From: SIG480 sp045539475
GTDB lineage: Bacteria > Bacillota > Clostridia > Oscillospirales > JAAYXM01
Assembly: GCA_045539475.1 (NCBI GenBank)
Contig: JAZQFJ010000063.1
Span: 26,280-90,279 of the forward strand
Direction of reading: 5' to 3'
DNA length: 64,000 bases
In this document: piece by piece, positions 7,483 to 15,448 of the stretch
How the letters are laid out: every line of letters begins with the position of its first letter
Numbering within the stretch: the first letter of the stretch is position 1
The notes under the pieces: generated by a model
What the model saw: only the letters and a program-made list of their open reading frames with translations
The model's database searches: none
What the model was told of the DNA's origin: nothing
Position numbers and translations under genes: made by a program

Positions 7483-9171
7483 ATGGCAGATAAAAAGTAT
7501 ATGACAATAGACGGTATCCCCGTTGAAATAAATGGCGAAAAAAACCTTTTGGAGCTTATCCGAAAAATAGGAATAAAGCTTCCTACCTTCTGCTATCATT
7601 CCGACCTCTCGGTTTACGGTGCGTGCCGTATGTGTATGGTAGAAAATGAACGCGGCGGTCTTGATGCCGCGTGCTCCACGCCCCCTCGCGAGGGAATGAA
7701 CATACGCACCAACACGGAGCGTTTACGCCGTTATCGCCGCAACATTCTCGAGCTTATTATCGCAAACCACTGCAATGATTGCACAACCTGCAAGAACAAC
7801 CTCCGTTGCAAGCTGCAGGACCTTGCAATGAGATATAACATCGACGGTGTCCGTTTCCCGAACACTTCGGGAAATGCCCGTCCCAAGGACGAATCCTCAG
7901 ATTCAATATCTATGGATCCTGCAAAGTGCATTCTCTGCGGCGACTGCGTCAGAGTGTGCCATGAGTTGCAGAACGTCGGTGCAATCGACTTTGCATTCCG
8001 TGGCTCTAAGATGAGTATCAGCACAGCTTTCGGAAAGCCGCTTTCCGAATCTCCATGTGTTGGTTGCGGTCAGTGTGTCGCTATCTGCCCGACGGGTGCG
8101 CTCGTCGTCAAGAACCATATTTCCCCCGTCTGGAAAGCGGTTGATAACCCGGAAATAAAGACAACCGTCCAGATTGCTCCCGCAGTCCGCGTTGCGGTGG
8201 GACGTGAGCTCGGCGTTCGTGACGGTGAGAATGTTATGGGCAAGATCGTTGCTGCGCTCAGACTTATGGGCTTCGACGAGGTTTATGACACATCACTCAG
8301 CGCTGACATCACGGTCATCGAAGAATCAAACGAATTCCTCGAGCGCCTTGAAAACGGCGGAACACTTCCGCTTATGACCTCCTGCTGCCCCGGTTGGGTC
8401 AAATATTGCGAGAACAAGCATCCCGAGCTTCTCGACAATGTATCTTCCTGCAAATCTCCGATGCAGATGTTTGCGGCACTGCTTAAGGATCGCGCAAAGA
8501 AGAACGGGGAGGAGACCTTCCACGTTGCAATTATGCCCTGTACGGCAAAGAAATCGGAAGCAACCCGCGATGAATTTAAGACAGACGGTTGCCCCGATGT
8601 TGATGCAGTCATCACGACGAACGGACTTATCCGTATGATCAAAGAATCAGGTATTATGTTTGAATCACTTGAGCCTGAAGCTGTCGATATGCCTTTCGCA
8701 ACAATCTCCGGTGCCGGTGTTATTTTCGGCGTTACCGGCGGTGTTACAGAAGCGGTGCTTCGCCGCGTTGCTTCCGGAAAAACACGCTCGGAGCTTCTTG
8801 CCGTTGCGAACAAGGGACAGCGCGGAATGGAAGGCATCAAGGAATTTGATCTCGAATATGGAGAAAAAACTCTCCGTATCGCAGTTGTCAGCGGTCTCGC
8901 AAATGCAGAAAGCATCATCAAGCGTATGCAAGCCGGTGAGCATTTCGACTTCATCGAGGTTATGGCTTGCCCCGGAGGCTGCATAAGCGGCGCAGGTCAG
9001 CCCTATGTTATGCACGAAGAGCGCAAGGAAAGAGCAAAGGGGCTCTATGAAGCAGACAGGCTGCTTAGTGTTCGACGTTCCGAAGAAAATCCGCTTGTTT
9101 CTTCCTTGTACGAAAGTGTTATCGGAGACCGTGCGCATGAGCTTCTGCACGTACACTATAAAAAGAACTGA
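7483..9171 (+). CDS. hydA: [FeFe] hydrogenase catalytic subunit
   Basis: A 562-residue H2-evolving or H2-uptake enzyme. Domains: plant-type [2Fe-2S] (C37, C48, C51, C64), His-ligated [4Fe-4S] (H96, C100, C103, C109), two [4Fe-4S] clusters (C149-C159 and C192-C202), H-cluster domain and C-terminal small-subunit domain. All three H-cluster signatures are intact: TSCCPGW (299-305, including the presumed proton-relay Cys301 and ligand Cys302), MPCTAKK (C353) and EVMACPGGCISGAGQP (C496, C500). AGGAGG precedes the ATG, four bases after hydB. It is probably the terminal electron sink during fermentation. The HydE/F/G maturases are not in this window. Confidence 0.97.
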   Translation: MADKKYMTIDGIPVEINGEKNLLELIRKIGIKLPTFCYHSDLSVYGACRMCMVENERGGLDAACSTPPREGMNIRTNTERLRRYRRNILELIIANHCNDCTTCKNNLRCKLQDLAMRYNIDGVRFPNTSGNARPKDESSDSISMDPAKCILCGDCVRVCHELQNVGAIDFAFRGSKMSISTAFGKPLSESPCVGCGQCVAICPTGALVVKNHISPVWKAVDNPEIKTTVQIAPAVRVAVGRELGVRDGENVMGKIVAALRLMGFDEVYDTSLSADITVIEESNEFLERLENGGTLPLMTSCCPGWVKYCENKHPELLDNVSSCKSPMQMFAALLKDRAKKNGEETFHVAIMPCTAKKSEATRDEFKTDGCPDVDAVITTNGLIRMIKESGIMFESLEPEAVDMPFATISGAGVIFGVTGGVTEAVLRRVASGKTRSELLAVANKGQRGMEGIKEFDLEYGEKTLRIAVVSGLANAESIIKRMQAGEHFDFIEVMACPGGCISGAGQPYVMHEERKERAKGLYEADRLLSVRRSEENPLVSSLYESVIGDRAHELLHVHYKKN

Positions 9172-9190
9172 TAGGAAATAGAAATATTCA

Positions 9191-9242
9191 GGTGCATTCA
9201 TGCATCACTCTTTGGAGAGCTGATGCGTGAATGCACCTTTTT
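9191..9242. terminator. Bidirectional terminator between hydA and the AraC gene
   Basis: A long near-perfect stem, GGTGCATTCA..GCATCA paired with TGATGC..TGAATGCACC, followed by five T on the plus strand. It lies between two converging genes, and its end touches the AraC stop codon. Confidence 0.85.
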
Positions 9243-10089
9243 AATATCTGTATGATATTCCCTGCTGGAATTTAAGCGGGGTCATCCCCGTGCAGCGTTT
9301 GAAGATTTTTATAAAATAGCTTGTGCCGGGATATCCCACAAGAGATGCGACGCTTGAAACGGAATAACCTTGCGCGAGAAGCGGCTTTGCGGCCTCAACG
9401 CGCGTGAGAGTGATAAAGGTATTTACCGTCATGCCCACTGCCTGCTTGAAATCGCGCGTGAACTTCGCGTAGCTGACAAAAAACTTTGAGGCAAGAAAAT
9501 CGAGCTTTATATCCTCGGCGTAATGCTCGCGGATATAGCTGACCGTTTCGTCAATATATGTTGCTGTTGCAGGAATATCGCTTTCCGAGTTTTTGCGGGC
9601 AACGTCATTTGCAAGGAGCATAAGCTCTGAGACCAGAAGCCGTGATTCAAGCGAACCTGTGCGCGAGGCGGGGGCGTTTTCAAATCTGTCGTAAAGGGTT
9701 TCCATAATGGTGAGCATACGCCGGTATATTTTGTCGGGAACGCGGTATATCGCAGAGCGCGACATAAAGTGTGAAAAAATACTGCTGTATTCAGGAAGAA
9801 AGGACGATACGAAATCAGGGTTAAACATAATCTGGTATCTTTCGTATTTTTTCTCCTGATTTATGTAAGGATTGTGGAGCTGATATGCCGCTGAGAAGAT
9901 AAAGCAGTGCTCGTTGTCAACGCGGTCGACGCATTTATTCGATGTATAGGTGACATCTCCGTCGCTTATCAGCGAAAACTCGTGATATGGGTGAGAGTGA
10001 AGAGTTCTTCGATCCTGCTCAAAACCCTTTCCGCTGTAAAAGTCAATGCGGAAATCGCCGTTCAGTTTTTCAATAACGTATATTTGCAT
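9241..10089 (-). CDS. AraC family transcriptional regulator (cupin plus AraC-type HTH)
   Basis: A 282-residue regulator. Residues ~1-150 form a cupin-like sensor region (HSHPYHEFSLISDGDVTY, CFIFSAAYQLHNPY). Residues ~180-282 carry two helix-turn-helix motifs ending with the AraC signature VASLVGYPGTSYFIKIFKRCTGMTPLKFQQG. It is transcribed divergently from glucuronate isomerase across a ~120-base gap, so regulation of uronate use is a reasonable inference. The ligand is not deducible from sequence. Confidence 0.9.
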   Translation of the reverse strand: MQIYVIEKLNGDFRIDFYSGKGFEQDRRTLHSHPYHEFSLISDGDVTYTSNKCVDRVDNEHCFIFSAAYQLHNPYINQEKKYERYQIMFNPDFVSSFLPEYSSIFSHFMSRSAIYRVPDKIYRRMLTIMETLYDRFENAPASRTGSLESRLLVSELMLLANDVARKNSESDIPATATYIDETVSYIREHYAEDIKLDFLASKFFVSYAKFTRDFKQAVGMTVNTFITLTRVEAAKPLLAQGYSVSSVASLVGYPGTSYFIKIFKRCTGMTPLKFQQGISYRY

Positions 10090-10147
10090 ATTCTCATCTC
10101 CGTGAAGTGTATCGAAATGTTGTATTTTTATTGGATTGTTGCTTGTC

Positions 10148-10177
10148 TTGACATATATAATGATAATATAATAATGT
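10148..10177 (+). promoter_or_regulatory. Probable uxaC promoter
   Basis: TTGACA at 10148-10153 is clear. The AT-rich region that follows offers several -10 candidates: TAATGT at 10172-10177 (18-base spacer) or TATAAT at 10167-10172 (13-base spacer, too short). The exact -10 is uncertain. Confidence 0.5.
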
Positions 10178-10208
10178 TATAAATTTGTCAAGGGGGCGCA
10201 GTCTCATT

Positions 10209-11609
10209 ATGAAAAAGTTTATGAACGAGAATTTCTTGTTGGAAAATAAAACTGCGAGAATTCTTTATCACAAACATGCGAAGAAGATGCCGGTTATAGA
10301 TTATCATTGCCATATTTATCCGCATCAGATAGCAGAGGATAAGCATTATAAAACAATTACCGATGTGTGGCTTGACCGCGACCATTACAAGTGGCGCGCG
10401 ATGCGTACATACGGCATCCCGGAAAAGTATGTCACAGGGGACGCATCACCCAAGGAAAAGTTTATGAAGTGGGCAGAGGTTTTGCCCTACTGTATAGGAA
10501 ATCCGCTGTATCACTGGACTCAGCTTGAGCTTAACCGCTTTTTCGGGGTGAACGAGCCGCTTTGCCCAGAGAGCGCGGAGCGTATCTGGAACAAGTGTAA
10601 CGCGGTGCTTGCAAGGGAAGACTTTGGTGTGCGCGGAATTATAAAGCACTCAAATGTTGAGATAATCTGCACCACGGATGATCCGATAGACAGCCTTGAA
10701 TTTCACGAACAGCTTGCCGCGGACGAGAGCTTTGACGTAACTGTTCTTCCAAGCTTCCGTCCGGATAAGGCGGTGAACATCACCCGCCATGAGTTCTGTG
10801 GATATATAGCAGAGCTTTCAAAGGTTGCGGGAATAGAAATAAAGTGTTTTAATGATTTATGCGAAGCGCTTGATAAGCGTCTTGATTTCTTCATCGCTCA
10901 CGGCTGCTGCATCACAGACCATGCTCTTGATACGGTTGAATACGGGGATGAGGATGCAGTTGCGGCAAACGAAACACTTCTCCGTGCGCTTCGCGGGGAA
11001 AAACTTACTCCCGAAGAGGTTGCGGTTTACCGCACGACTCTCGTTCTTCATCTTGCGCGCAGATATTATGATAACAACATAGTTATGCAGATTCACATCG
11101 GCGCACTGCGCGATAACAACAGCCCGATGTTTGACCGCCTCGGACCGGATATGGGATACGACTCTATCCGTGATGATAAGGTTATGGAGCCGCTCCGCAA
11201 TCTTCTTAACACGCTTGAAACCGAGAACAGATTGCCGAAAACCGTTCTCTACAGCCTCAACCCCGCTCACAACGAAGCGCTTATGACGCTTTCTGCGTGC
11301 TACAACGGTCATGGCGTTGAGTGTAAGATGCAGTTTGGATGCGCGTGGTGGTTCAATGACCAGATTGACGGAATAGTGAAGCACCTTACCGCAATCGGGA
11401 ACCTCGGCCTTGTGTCGAAGTTTATCGGTATGCTTACCGATTCACGAAGCTTCTTAAGCTATACACGGCATGAGTATTTCAGAAGAATTGTCTGCAATCT
11501 CCTCGGTGACTGGGCGGAACGCGGACTTATCGTAAGAGATATAAAGCTTCTCGGCAAAATCGTTCAGGATATTTCATATAACAACACAAAAAAGTATTTT
11601 TTTGAATAA
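10209..11609 (+). CDS. uxaC: Glucuronate isomerase
   Basis: A 466-residue protein close to the usual family length, interconverting D-glucuronate/D-fructuronate and D-galacturonate/D-tagaturonate at the entry to hexuronate catabolism. Family hallmarks: MPVIDYHCHIYP near the N-terminus (metal-binding HxH), the PLYHWTQLELNRFFG segment, ICTTDDP, and RYYDNNIVMQIHIGALRDNN. ATG 10209 was chosen because AGGGGG lies 12 bases upstream and family members begin with a similar NENFLL segment; the open frame extends to 10185. No other uronate-pathway gene (uxaB, uxuA, kdgA) is near, so this gene stands alone with its divergent AraC regulator. Confidence 0.95.
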   Translation: MKKFMNENFLLENKTARILYHKHAKKMPVIDYHCHIYPHQIAEDKHYKTITDVWLDRDHYKWRAMRTYGIPEKYVTGDASPKEKFMKWAEVLPYCIGNPLYHWTQLELNRFFGVNEPLCPESAERIWNKCNAVLAREDFGVRGIIKHSNVEIICTTDDPIDSLEFHEQLAADESFDVTVLPSFRPDKAVNITRHEFCGYIAELSKVAGIEIKCFNDLCEALDKRLDFFIAHGCCITDHALDTVEYGDEDAVAANETLLRALRGEKLTPEEVAVYRTTLVLHLARRYYDNNIVMQIHIGALRDNNSPMFDRLGPDMGYDSIRDDKVMEPLRNLLNTLETENRLPKTVLYSLNPAHNEALMTLSACYNGHGVECKMQFGCAWWFNDQIDGIVKHLTAIGNLGLVSKFIGMLTDSRSFLSYTRHEYFRRIVCNLLGDWAERGLIVRDIKLLGKIVQDISYNNTKKYFFE

Positions 11610-11631
11610 GAGCTGATAAAAAGACGCAAAA

Positions 11632-11680
11632 AACCGGCTGTGAAAAAGTCAAAGACCTTTTCGCAGCCGGTTCTGTTTTT
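11632..11680. terminator. Bidirectional terminator uxaC / XRE
   Basis: Stem AACCGGCTGTGAAAA paired with TTTTCGCAGCCGGTT, followed by a T-rich run (TCTGTTTTTA). It serves two converging genes. Confidence 0.88.
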
Positions 11681-12038
11681 ACTTTGAAAATTCTGCGGTG
11701 ATTTTGCCGAGAAGCTCGTAATGTTCGGAGGTAATTTGCTTTTTGAAAGCTTCGTTGTGGTTTCGGAAAGCGGTGATAAGGTCTTTTGTAATTGCCGCCT
11801 GCTCATCGGTAAGACCGTAAAGCGAAGCTGTACCGCGCGTTTCCGTTCCGCAAAGCTCATCAAGCGATACGCCGAGTATTGCCGCAAGAGAGCGTAGCGT
11901 TTCAAGCGTAGGAGAAATCAGGTTATTTTCGTATCTTGAAATCGTGCCTTCGGTTACTCCTATTTTTCCAGAAAGAGTTTTCATTGTTAATTTTTTTGCA
12001 TTTCTATACTTTTTTAGCGTCAGTCCAAAATCATACAT
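11679..12038 (-). CDS. XRE family transcriptional regulator
   Basis: A 119-residue protein with an N-terminal Cro/C1 helix-turn-helix (residues ~6-62, core KTLSGKIGVTEGTISRYEN) and a C-terminal helical tail (residues ~75-119). The start is ATG 12038, preceded by GGAGGT; a longer open frame upstream crosses the intergenic promoter region and is not credible. It is divergent from the double-RHH gene, and a 13-bp-arm palindrome in the shared intergenic region overlaps its likely -10, which suggests autorepression. Confidence 0.85.
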   Translation of the reverse strand: MYDFGLTLKKYRNAKKLTMKTLSGKIGVTEGTISRYENNLISPTLETLRSLAAILGVSLDELCGTETRGTASLYGLTDEQAAITKDLITAFRNHNEAFKKQITSEHYELLGKITAEFSK

Positions 12039-12073
12039 AGTCGCACCTCCAATTGCATCATAAGAAAAATTTT

Positions 12074-12108
12074 TAGCATAAACTTGCATTATATACAAGT
12101 TTATGCTA
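12074..12108. promoter_or_regulatory. Operator-like palindrome in the XRE/RHH divergent promoter region
   Basis: Perfect 13-bp arms TAGCATAAACTTG (12074-12086) and CAAGTTTATGCTA (12096-12108) around a 9-base AT-rich centre. The centre contains ATTATA (12088-12093), which read on the minus strand is TATAAT and could be the -10 of the XRE gene. Binding would then block that promoter. Confidence 0.65.
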
Positions 12109-12114
12109 TTATTA

Positions 12115-12145
12115 TTGCATAAGAAGAAAGAATGCGTTGTATAAT
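12115..12145 (+). promoter_or_regulatory. Probable promoter of the double-RHH gene
   Basis: TTGCAT at 12115-12120 and TATAAT at 12140-12145, with a 19-base spacer, just right of the palindrome. The spacer is longer than optimal, so the promoter may need help or be weak. Confidence 0.5.
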
Positions 12146-12198
12146 ATGCGTAAACGCAAATTTGGAGTCTGATCAATGATATGGAAGGAGAAGTGTTT

Positions 12199-12633
12199 AT
12201 GGGCAGACAACTAAAAAGTGATGTAATACCGGAAGAAACAACAAATCTTGCCTGGAACATTAAAGAGGCTATGGCGGAGAAATTTTATGCGGTTATTAAA
12301 CGAAAAAGGCTTCCGTTATATATAATCCTGGAAACGTTTATGCAACAGTTTTGCGACGGAAGTTTTAAATTGGAAGAGATGGAGATTACCAAATTTGACA
12401 GAAACAGAGAGAATACGCGCATGATACATACCATGGCTAACAAAAGGATTTATTTCAGGTTCAAATCTGTTTGTGTAGAAAAGGGATACGTAATTGGAAG
12501 CGTTCTGTCAGCATTCGTCGAAAAATTTTTAACCTGTGAGTATGTTCTGGAACTGCGAAGTGCCGCCGATGCAGACAAAGAGGAAAAGAGCAGCTGTTTG
12601 AATGAGCTGATGCGCCTTTATGAATTAACATGA
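12199..12633 (+). CDS. Unknown protein with two ribbon-helix-helix-like repeats
   Basis: A 144-residue protein that I do not recognise as a named family. Two segments have the beta-strand/helix/helix profile of ribbon-helix-helix DNA-binding units: about residues 16-55 (NLAWNIKEAMAEKFYAVIKR.. LPLYIILETFMQQF) and residues 81-114 (KRIYFRFKSVCVEKGYVI.. SVLSAFVEKFL). In each, a short strand precedes two helices, and the second helix starts after a small turn. The start is ATG 12199, eight bases after AGGAG (12186-12190). It is divergent from an XRE repressor. It could be a single-chain RHH DNA-binding protein, but no function is assigned. Confidence 0.6.
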   Translation: MGRQLKSDVIPEETTNLAWNIKEAMAEKFYAVIKRKRLPLYIILETFMQQFCDGSFKLEEMEITKFDRNRENTRMIHTMANKRIYFRFKSVCVEKGYVIGSVLSAFVEKFLTCEYVLELRSAADADKEEKSSCLNELMRLYELT

Positions 12634-12679
12634 GAAGAAGAGAGGAACGGTTTGAATAATTCTTGAATAAACATAAAAA

Positions 12680-12730
12680 CACCCGCGGAGTACGTGCGCT
12701 TGCACATACCCCGCGGGTGCAATGTTTTTT
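12680..12730. terminator. Bidirectional terminator before tspO
   Basis: Stem CACCCGCGG (12680-12688) paired with CCGCGGGTG (12711-12719), with further pairing inside (GTGCG/TGCAC) and a T6 run at 12725-12730. It lies between converging genes. Confidence 0.87.
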
Positions 12731-13187
12731 AATTCATCAGTGCGATGTAGAGATTGAGATATCCCGCAAAGAGAAGCCATGCAAGATACGGCAGCTGGAG
12801 ATAGGCGGCAGGTTTGTCAACCCGATAAAACTTTATTATCATAACGACAACAACGGCAATGAGAAGGATAAGCCAGATAAAGGCGAAGGTATAAGCCTGA
12901 AGATTGAAGAATATAATGCTCCAGAAAAAGTTTACGACAAGATTTACGCCGAAGACCTCAATTGCGTTTGATTTCGGGTCCTCAAGGTATACGCGCGCAG
13001 CGCTGTATCCCATTAGGGTGAAGAGAATAGTCCATACTATCGGAAAAACGATTGCCGGCGGGGTGAGCGGCGGTTTTTGTATTGTGTCGAATACATTCAT
13101 ATTGTTTCTGGTAAGAAATGCGGACAGCCCTCCGACTGCAAGCGAGATTAAGATAAATACTATTTTTGTCTTTTTGGATTTATTCAT
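12729..13187 (-). CDS. tspO: TspO/MBR family membrane protein
   Basis: A 152-residue protein with five membrane helices and the family core IQKPPLTPPAIVFPIVWTIL followed by GYSAARV, plus Trp/Tyr-rich loops. Bacterial TspO proteins bind or degrade porphyrins and modulate stress responses in the cytoplasmic membrane. AGGAG precedes the ATG. It is a single gene between a terminator and a divergent lipoprotein operon. The physiological ligand here is unknown. Confidence 0.92.
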   Translation of the reverse strand: MNKSKKTKIVFILISLAVGGLSAFLTRNNMNVFDTIQKPPLTPPAIVFPIVWTILFTLMGYSAARVYLEDPKSNAIEVFGVNLVVNFFWSIIFFNLQAYTFAFIWLILLIAVVVVMIIKFYRVDKPAAYLQLPYLAWLLFAGYLNLYIALMN

Positions 13188-13253
13188 AACAAATCACACT
13201 CCTCATATTTTAAGTCTATACGCAAAATGATAAAATTATTCCTGTTAAAATGC

Positions 13254-13282
13254 TTGTCACGGGAGTGAGTTTGTGGTAAAAT
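13254..13282 (+). promoter_or_regulatory. Promoter of the lipoprotein/two-component operon
   Basis: TTGTCA at 13254-13259, a 17-base spacer and TAAAAT at 13277-13282. The predicted leader is about 120 bases and contains the palindrome ACCTTAAGGT (13330-13339) and two near-copies of AAGCCGAG(R)GAGA. Confidence 0.72.
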
Positions 13283-13408
13283 AGATAATGTATAGCTGTA
13301 AGTATTTTTTAAGCCGAGAGGAGATAAACACCTTAAGGTTTAAAACGTAATTTCAGCGAACAGCTGCAGAAAATTCTGCAAATATACGTCAAGCCGAGGA
13401 GAGACGGT

Positions 13409-14722
13409 ATGAAGAGGATTTGTTCACTCATTTTAATATGCGTTTTTCTGCTTTGCGGATGCGGAAGCGGAACATCATCGGATATGTTTGCCGTGCCGGA
13501 AATGCCGGAGATGCAAAGCAGGCTTATCGAGACGGTGGAGAGCGTCCTCGGCGGGGGATTTGATTATTCCGAACCGCGCTCCGGGCTCAACCGTCAGCCG
13601 CTTCAGCTTATAGACCTTGACGGAGACGGCGAGGAAGAGGGAATTGCCTTCTTGCGAGATATTCAGGAAACGTACAAAACGTTTATTTATATTTTTGAAA
13701 ACGGCAAGGACGGTTTCACTCTCTTTGACATCATCGAAGGCTCGGAAAATGAGCTTTACACCGTATCCTACAGTGATGTTCTGGGTAAGAACGGATATGA
13801 AATCATTGTAGAGTGGGGTGCGGATGGTGACGGAAGCCATCCGATAACTGTTTATGATCTCGGTGACAGCTCTGCAGAGAAGATTCTTGAAACTTCGGCG
13901 CATCAGTATTCCGTGAGCGATATTGACGGGAATGGCGGAAATGATTTTCTTGCAGTGGTAAAGCGCGGAGGGGTCTTTTATGCCGATGTGTACACGGTGT
14001 CCGGCGGAAAGCTCGGAAAGCAGGGCAGCGCGCGGCTTGCACCGGGTGACGGGAAAATACTCAGAATAAAAACAGGTATGACAAGCCCGGGAAAGAATGG
14101 AGTTTTCATAGAGCGTGAGTATGGCGACGGGGTTATCACGGACGTTATTGCATATGGGAAAGACGGATTTGTAAACCTGCTTCCGAATGGGGATGTGTGC
14201 GTTACGCGCGCCGCATGTGCAGATGTTACGGGTGACGGTGTTATTGAGATACCGAAGGAGACGGAGAAGAACGCTCTTCGTGGGGCTACCAACCGGACAT
14301 ACCGCTGGAGCACGGTTTCGGAAAACGGCACACTCATTCCGAGTGCATTTACCTATCATTCGTATTCCGAAGGCTGGTATCTTCTTCTGCCTACATCGTG
14401 GAGCGGAAGTGTTTACGCTTCACGCACGGTAACGCGGGCGGGAGAGATTGGGATTTCGTTCTCGACGCGTGAGCTTATGCAGGGGGATACTGATGAGCAT
14501 ATAGAAGCGCCGTTGTTTTCACTTTTTATTCTGACGGGAGGAAGCCGCGATGCATATGCCGCAGAAGAAGGGCGATTTGTCGTGGCAGAACGCGAGGACA
14601 GAATTTTTGCCGCAAAGATTGAAAGCGAGAGCTACCTTGCAACGCGGATTGATGAGGCGTTTATAAAAGCGGCACTTAGAAATATTGAGAGCGAATGGTT
14701 CTCCGAAATATCATTTGGATAA
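13409..14722 (+). CDS. Putative lipoprotein with FG-GAP/VCBS-like segments
   Basis: A 437-residue exported lipoprotein with a type II signal (MKRICSLILICVFLLCGCG, lipobox LCGC). The body contains calcium-loop-like repeats typical of FG-GAP/VCBS segments: IDLDGDGEEEG, DIDGNGGNDF, and ADVTGDGVIEI. The C-terminal third is a separate domain around EGWYLLLPTSWSGSVYASR. GAGGAGAG precedes the ATG. It is the first gene of an operon with a response regulator (12 bases downstream) and a histidine kinase, so an extracellular sensing or envelope-monitoring role is inferred. Substrate unknown. Confidence 0.75.
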   Translation: MKRICSLILICVFLLCGCGSGTSSDMFAVPEMPEMQSRLIETVESVLGGGFDYSEPRSGLNRQPLQLIDLDGDGEEEGIAFLRDIQETYKTFIYIFENGKDGFTLFDIIEGSENELYTVSYSDVLGKNGYEIIVEWGADGDGSHPITVYDLGDSSAEKILETSAHQYSVSDIDGNGGNDFLAVVKRGGVFYADVYTVSGGKLGKQGSARLAPGDGKILRIKTGMTSPGKNGVFIEREYGDGVITDVIAYGKDGFVNLLPNGDVCVTRAACADVTGDGVIEIPKETEKNALRGATNRTYRWSTVSENGTLIPSAFTYHSYSEGWYLLLPTSWSGSVYASRTVTRAGEIGISFSTRELMQGDTDEHIEAPLFSLFILTGGSRDAYAAEEGRFVVAEREDRIFAAKIESESYLATRIDEAFIKAALRNIESEWFSEISFG

Positions 14723-14734
14723 GGAGGAAAGAAG

Positions 14735-15427
14735 ATGGCAAAGAAAAAAATTCTCGTCGTTGAGGATGAGGCAAGTATACGAAGCTTTATTGTTATAAAT
14801 CTTGAGCGGGCAGGATATGAGGTTTGCGAGGCGGAATCCGGCGAGGATGCACTTGAGCTTTTGCGCCATGAGCAGGGAGTCGGTGTTGCGTTGCTTGACC
14901 TTATGCTTCCGGGCATTGACGGATTTGAGCTGTGCCGCCGTATCCGCTCCGGCGGGTCTAAAATCGGCATAATTATGCTCACTGCGCGCACACAGGAGGT
15001 TGACCGCGTTACGGGACTTATGACAGGTGCGGATGATTATGTCACGAAGCCGTTTTCTCCGACAGAGCTTATTGCGAGAATTGATGCGCTTTACCGCAGA
15101 CTCGGCGATGTGGTTTCCGAGGACACGTCAAGCCTCAGGAGCGGACCGTTTTTGCTTAATACGCGCAACCGCACGCTTGACAAGGACGGCAAGCGCGTGC
15201 GCCTCACGCAGGTTGAGTATACAATTATGCAGTATTTTCTTGAAAATCCGGACCGCGCCATATCCCGTGAGGATATGCTTTCTGCAGTCTGGGGAAGCAG
15301 TAATATGAGCGAATTAAAAATCGTGGATGTAAATATCCGCAGGCTTCGCATAAAGATAGAGGATAACCCTGCCGACCCAAAGTATATCCGCACGGTGTGG
15401 GGTTACGGTTATAAGTGGAGCGATTAA
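14735..15427 (+). CDS. OmpR/PhoB family response regulator
   Basis: A 230-residue regulator. Receiver domain, residues ~4-118, with the acidic pair EDE near the N-terminus, phosphoacceptor Asp in LLDLMLPGIDGFEL (~residue 53), Thr in MLTART and Lys in DDYVTKPFSP. The winged-helix OmpR-type DNA-binding domain occupies residues ~135-229 (SREDMLSAVWG, VDVNIRRLRIKIE, IRTVWGYGYKW). The strong AGGAGG site and 21-base gap to the kinase gene indicate a cognate pair. Confidence 0.95.
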   Translation: MAKKKILVVEDEASIRSFIVINLERAGYEVCEAESGEDALELLRHEQGVGVALLDLMLPGIDGFELCRRIRSGGSKIGIIMLTARTQEVDRVTGLMTGADDYVTKPFSPTELIARIDALYRRLGDVVSEDTSSLRSGPFLLNTRNRTLDKDGKRVRLTQVEYTIMQYFLENPDRAISREDMLSAVWGSSNMSELKIVDVNIRRLRIKIEDNPADPKYIRTVWGYGYKWSD

Positions 15428-15448
15428 AAGAAAGGAGAGCACGCCGTA

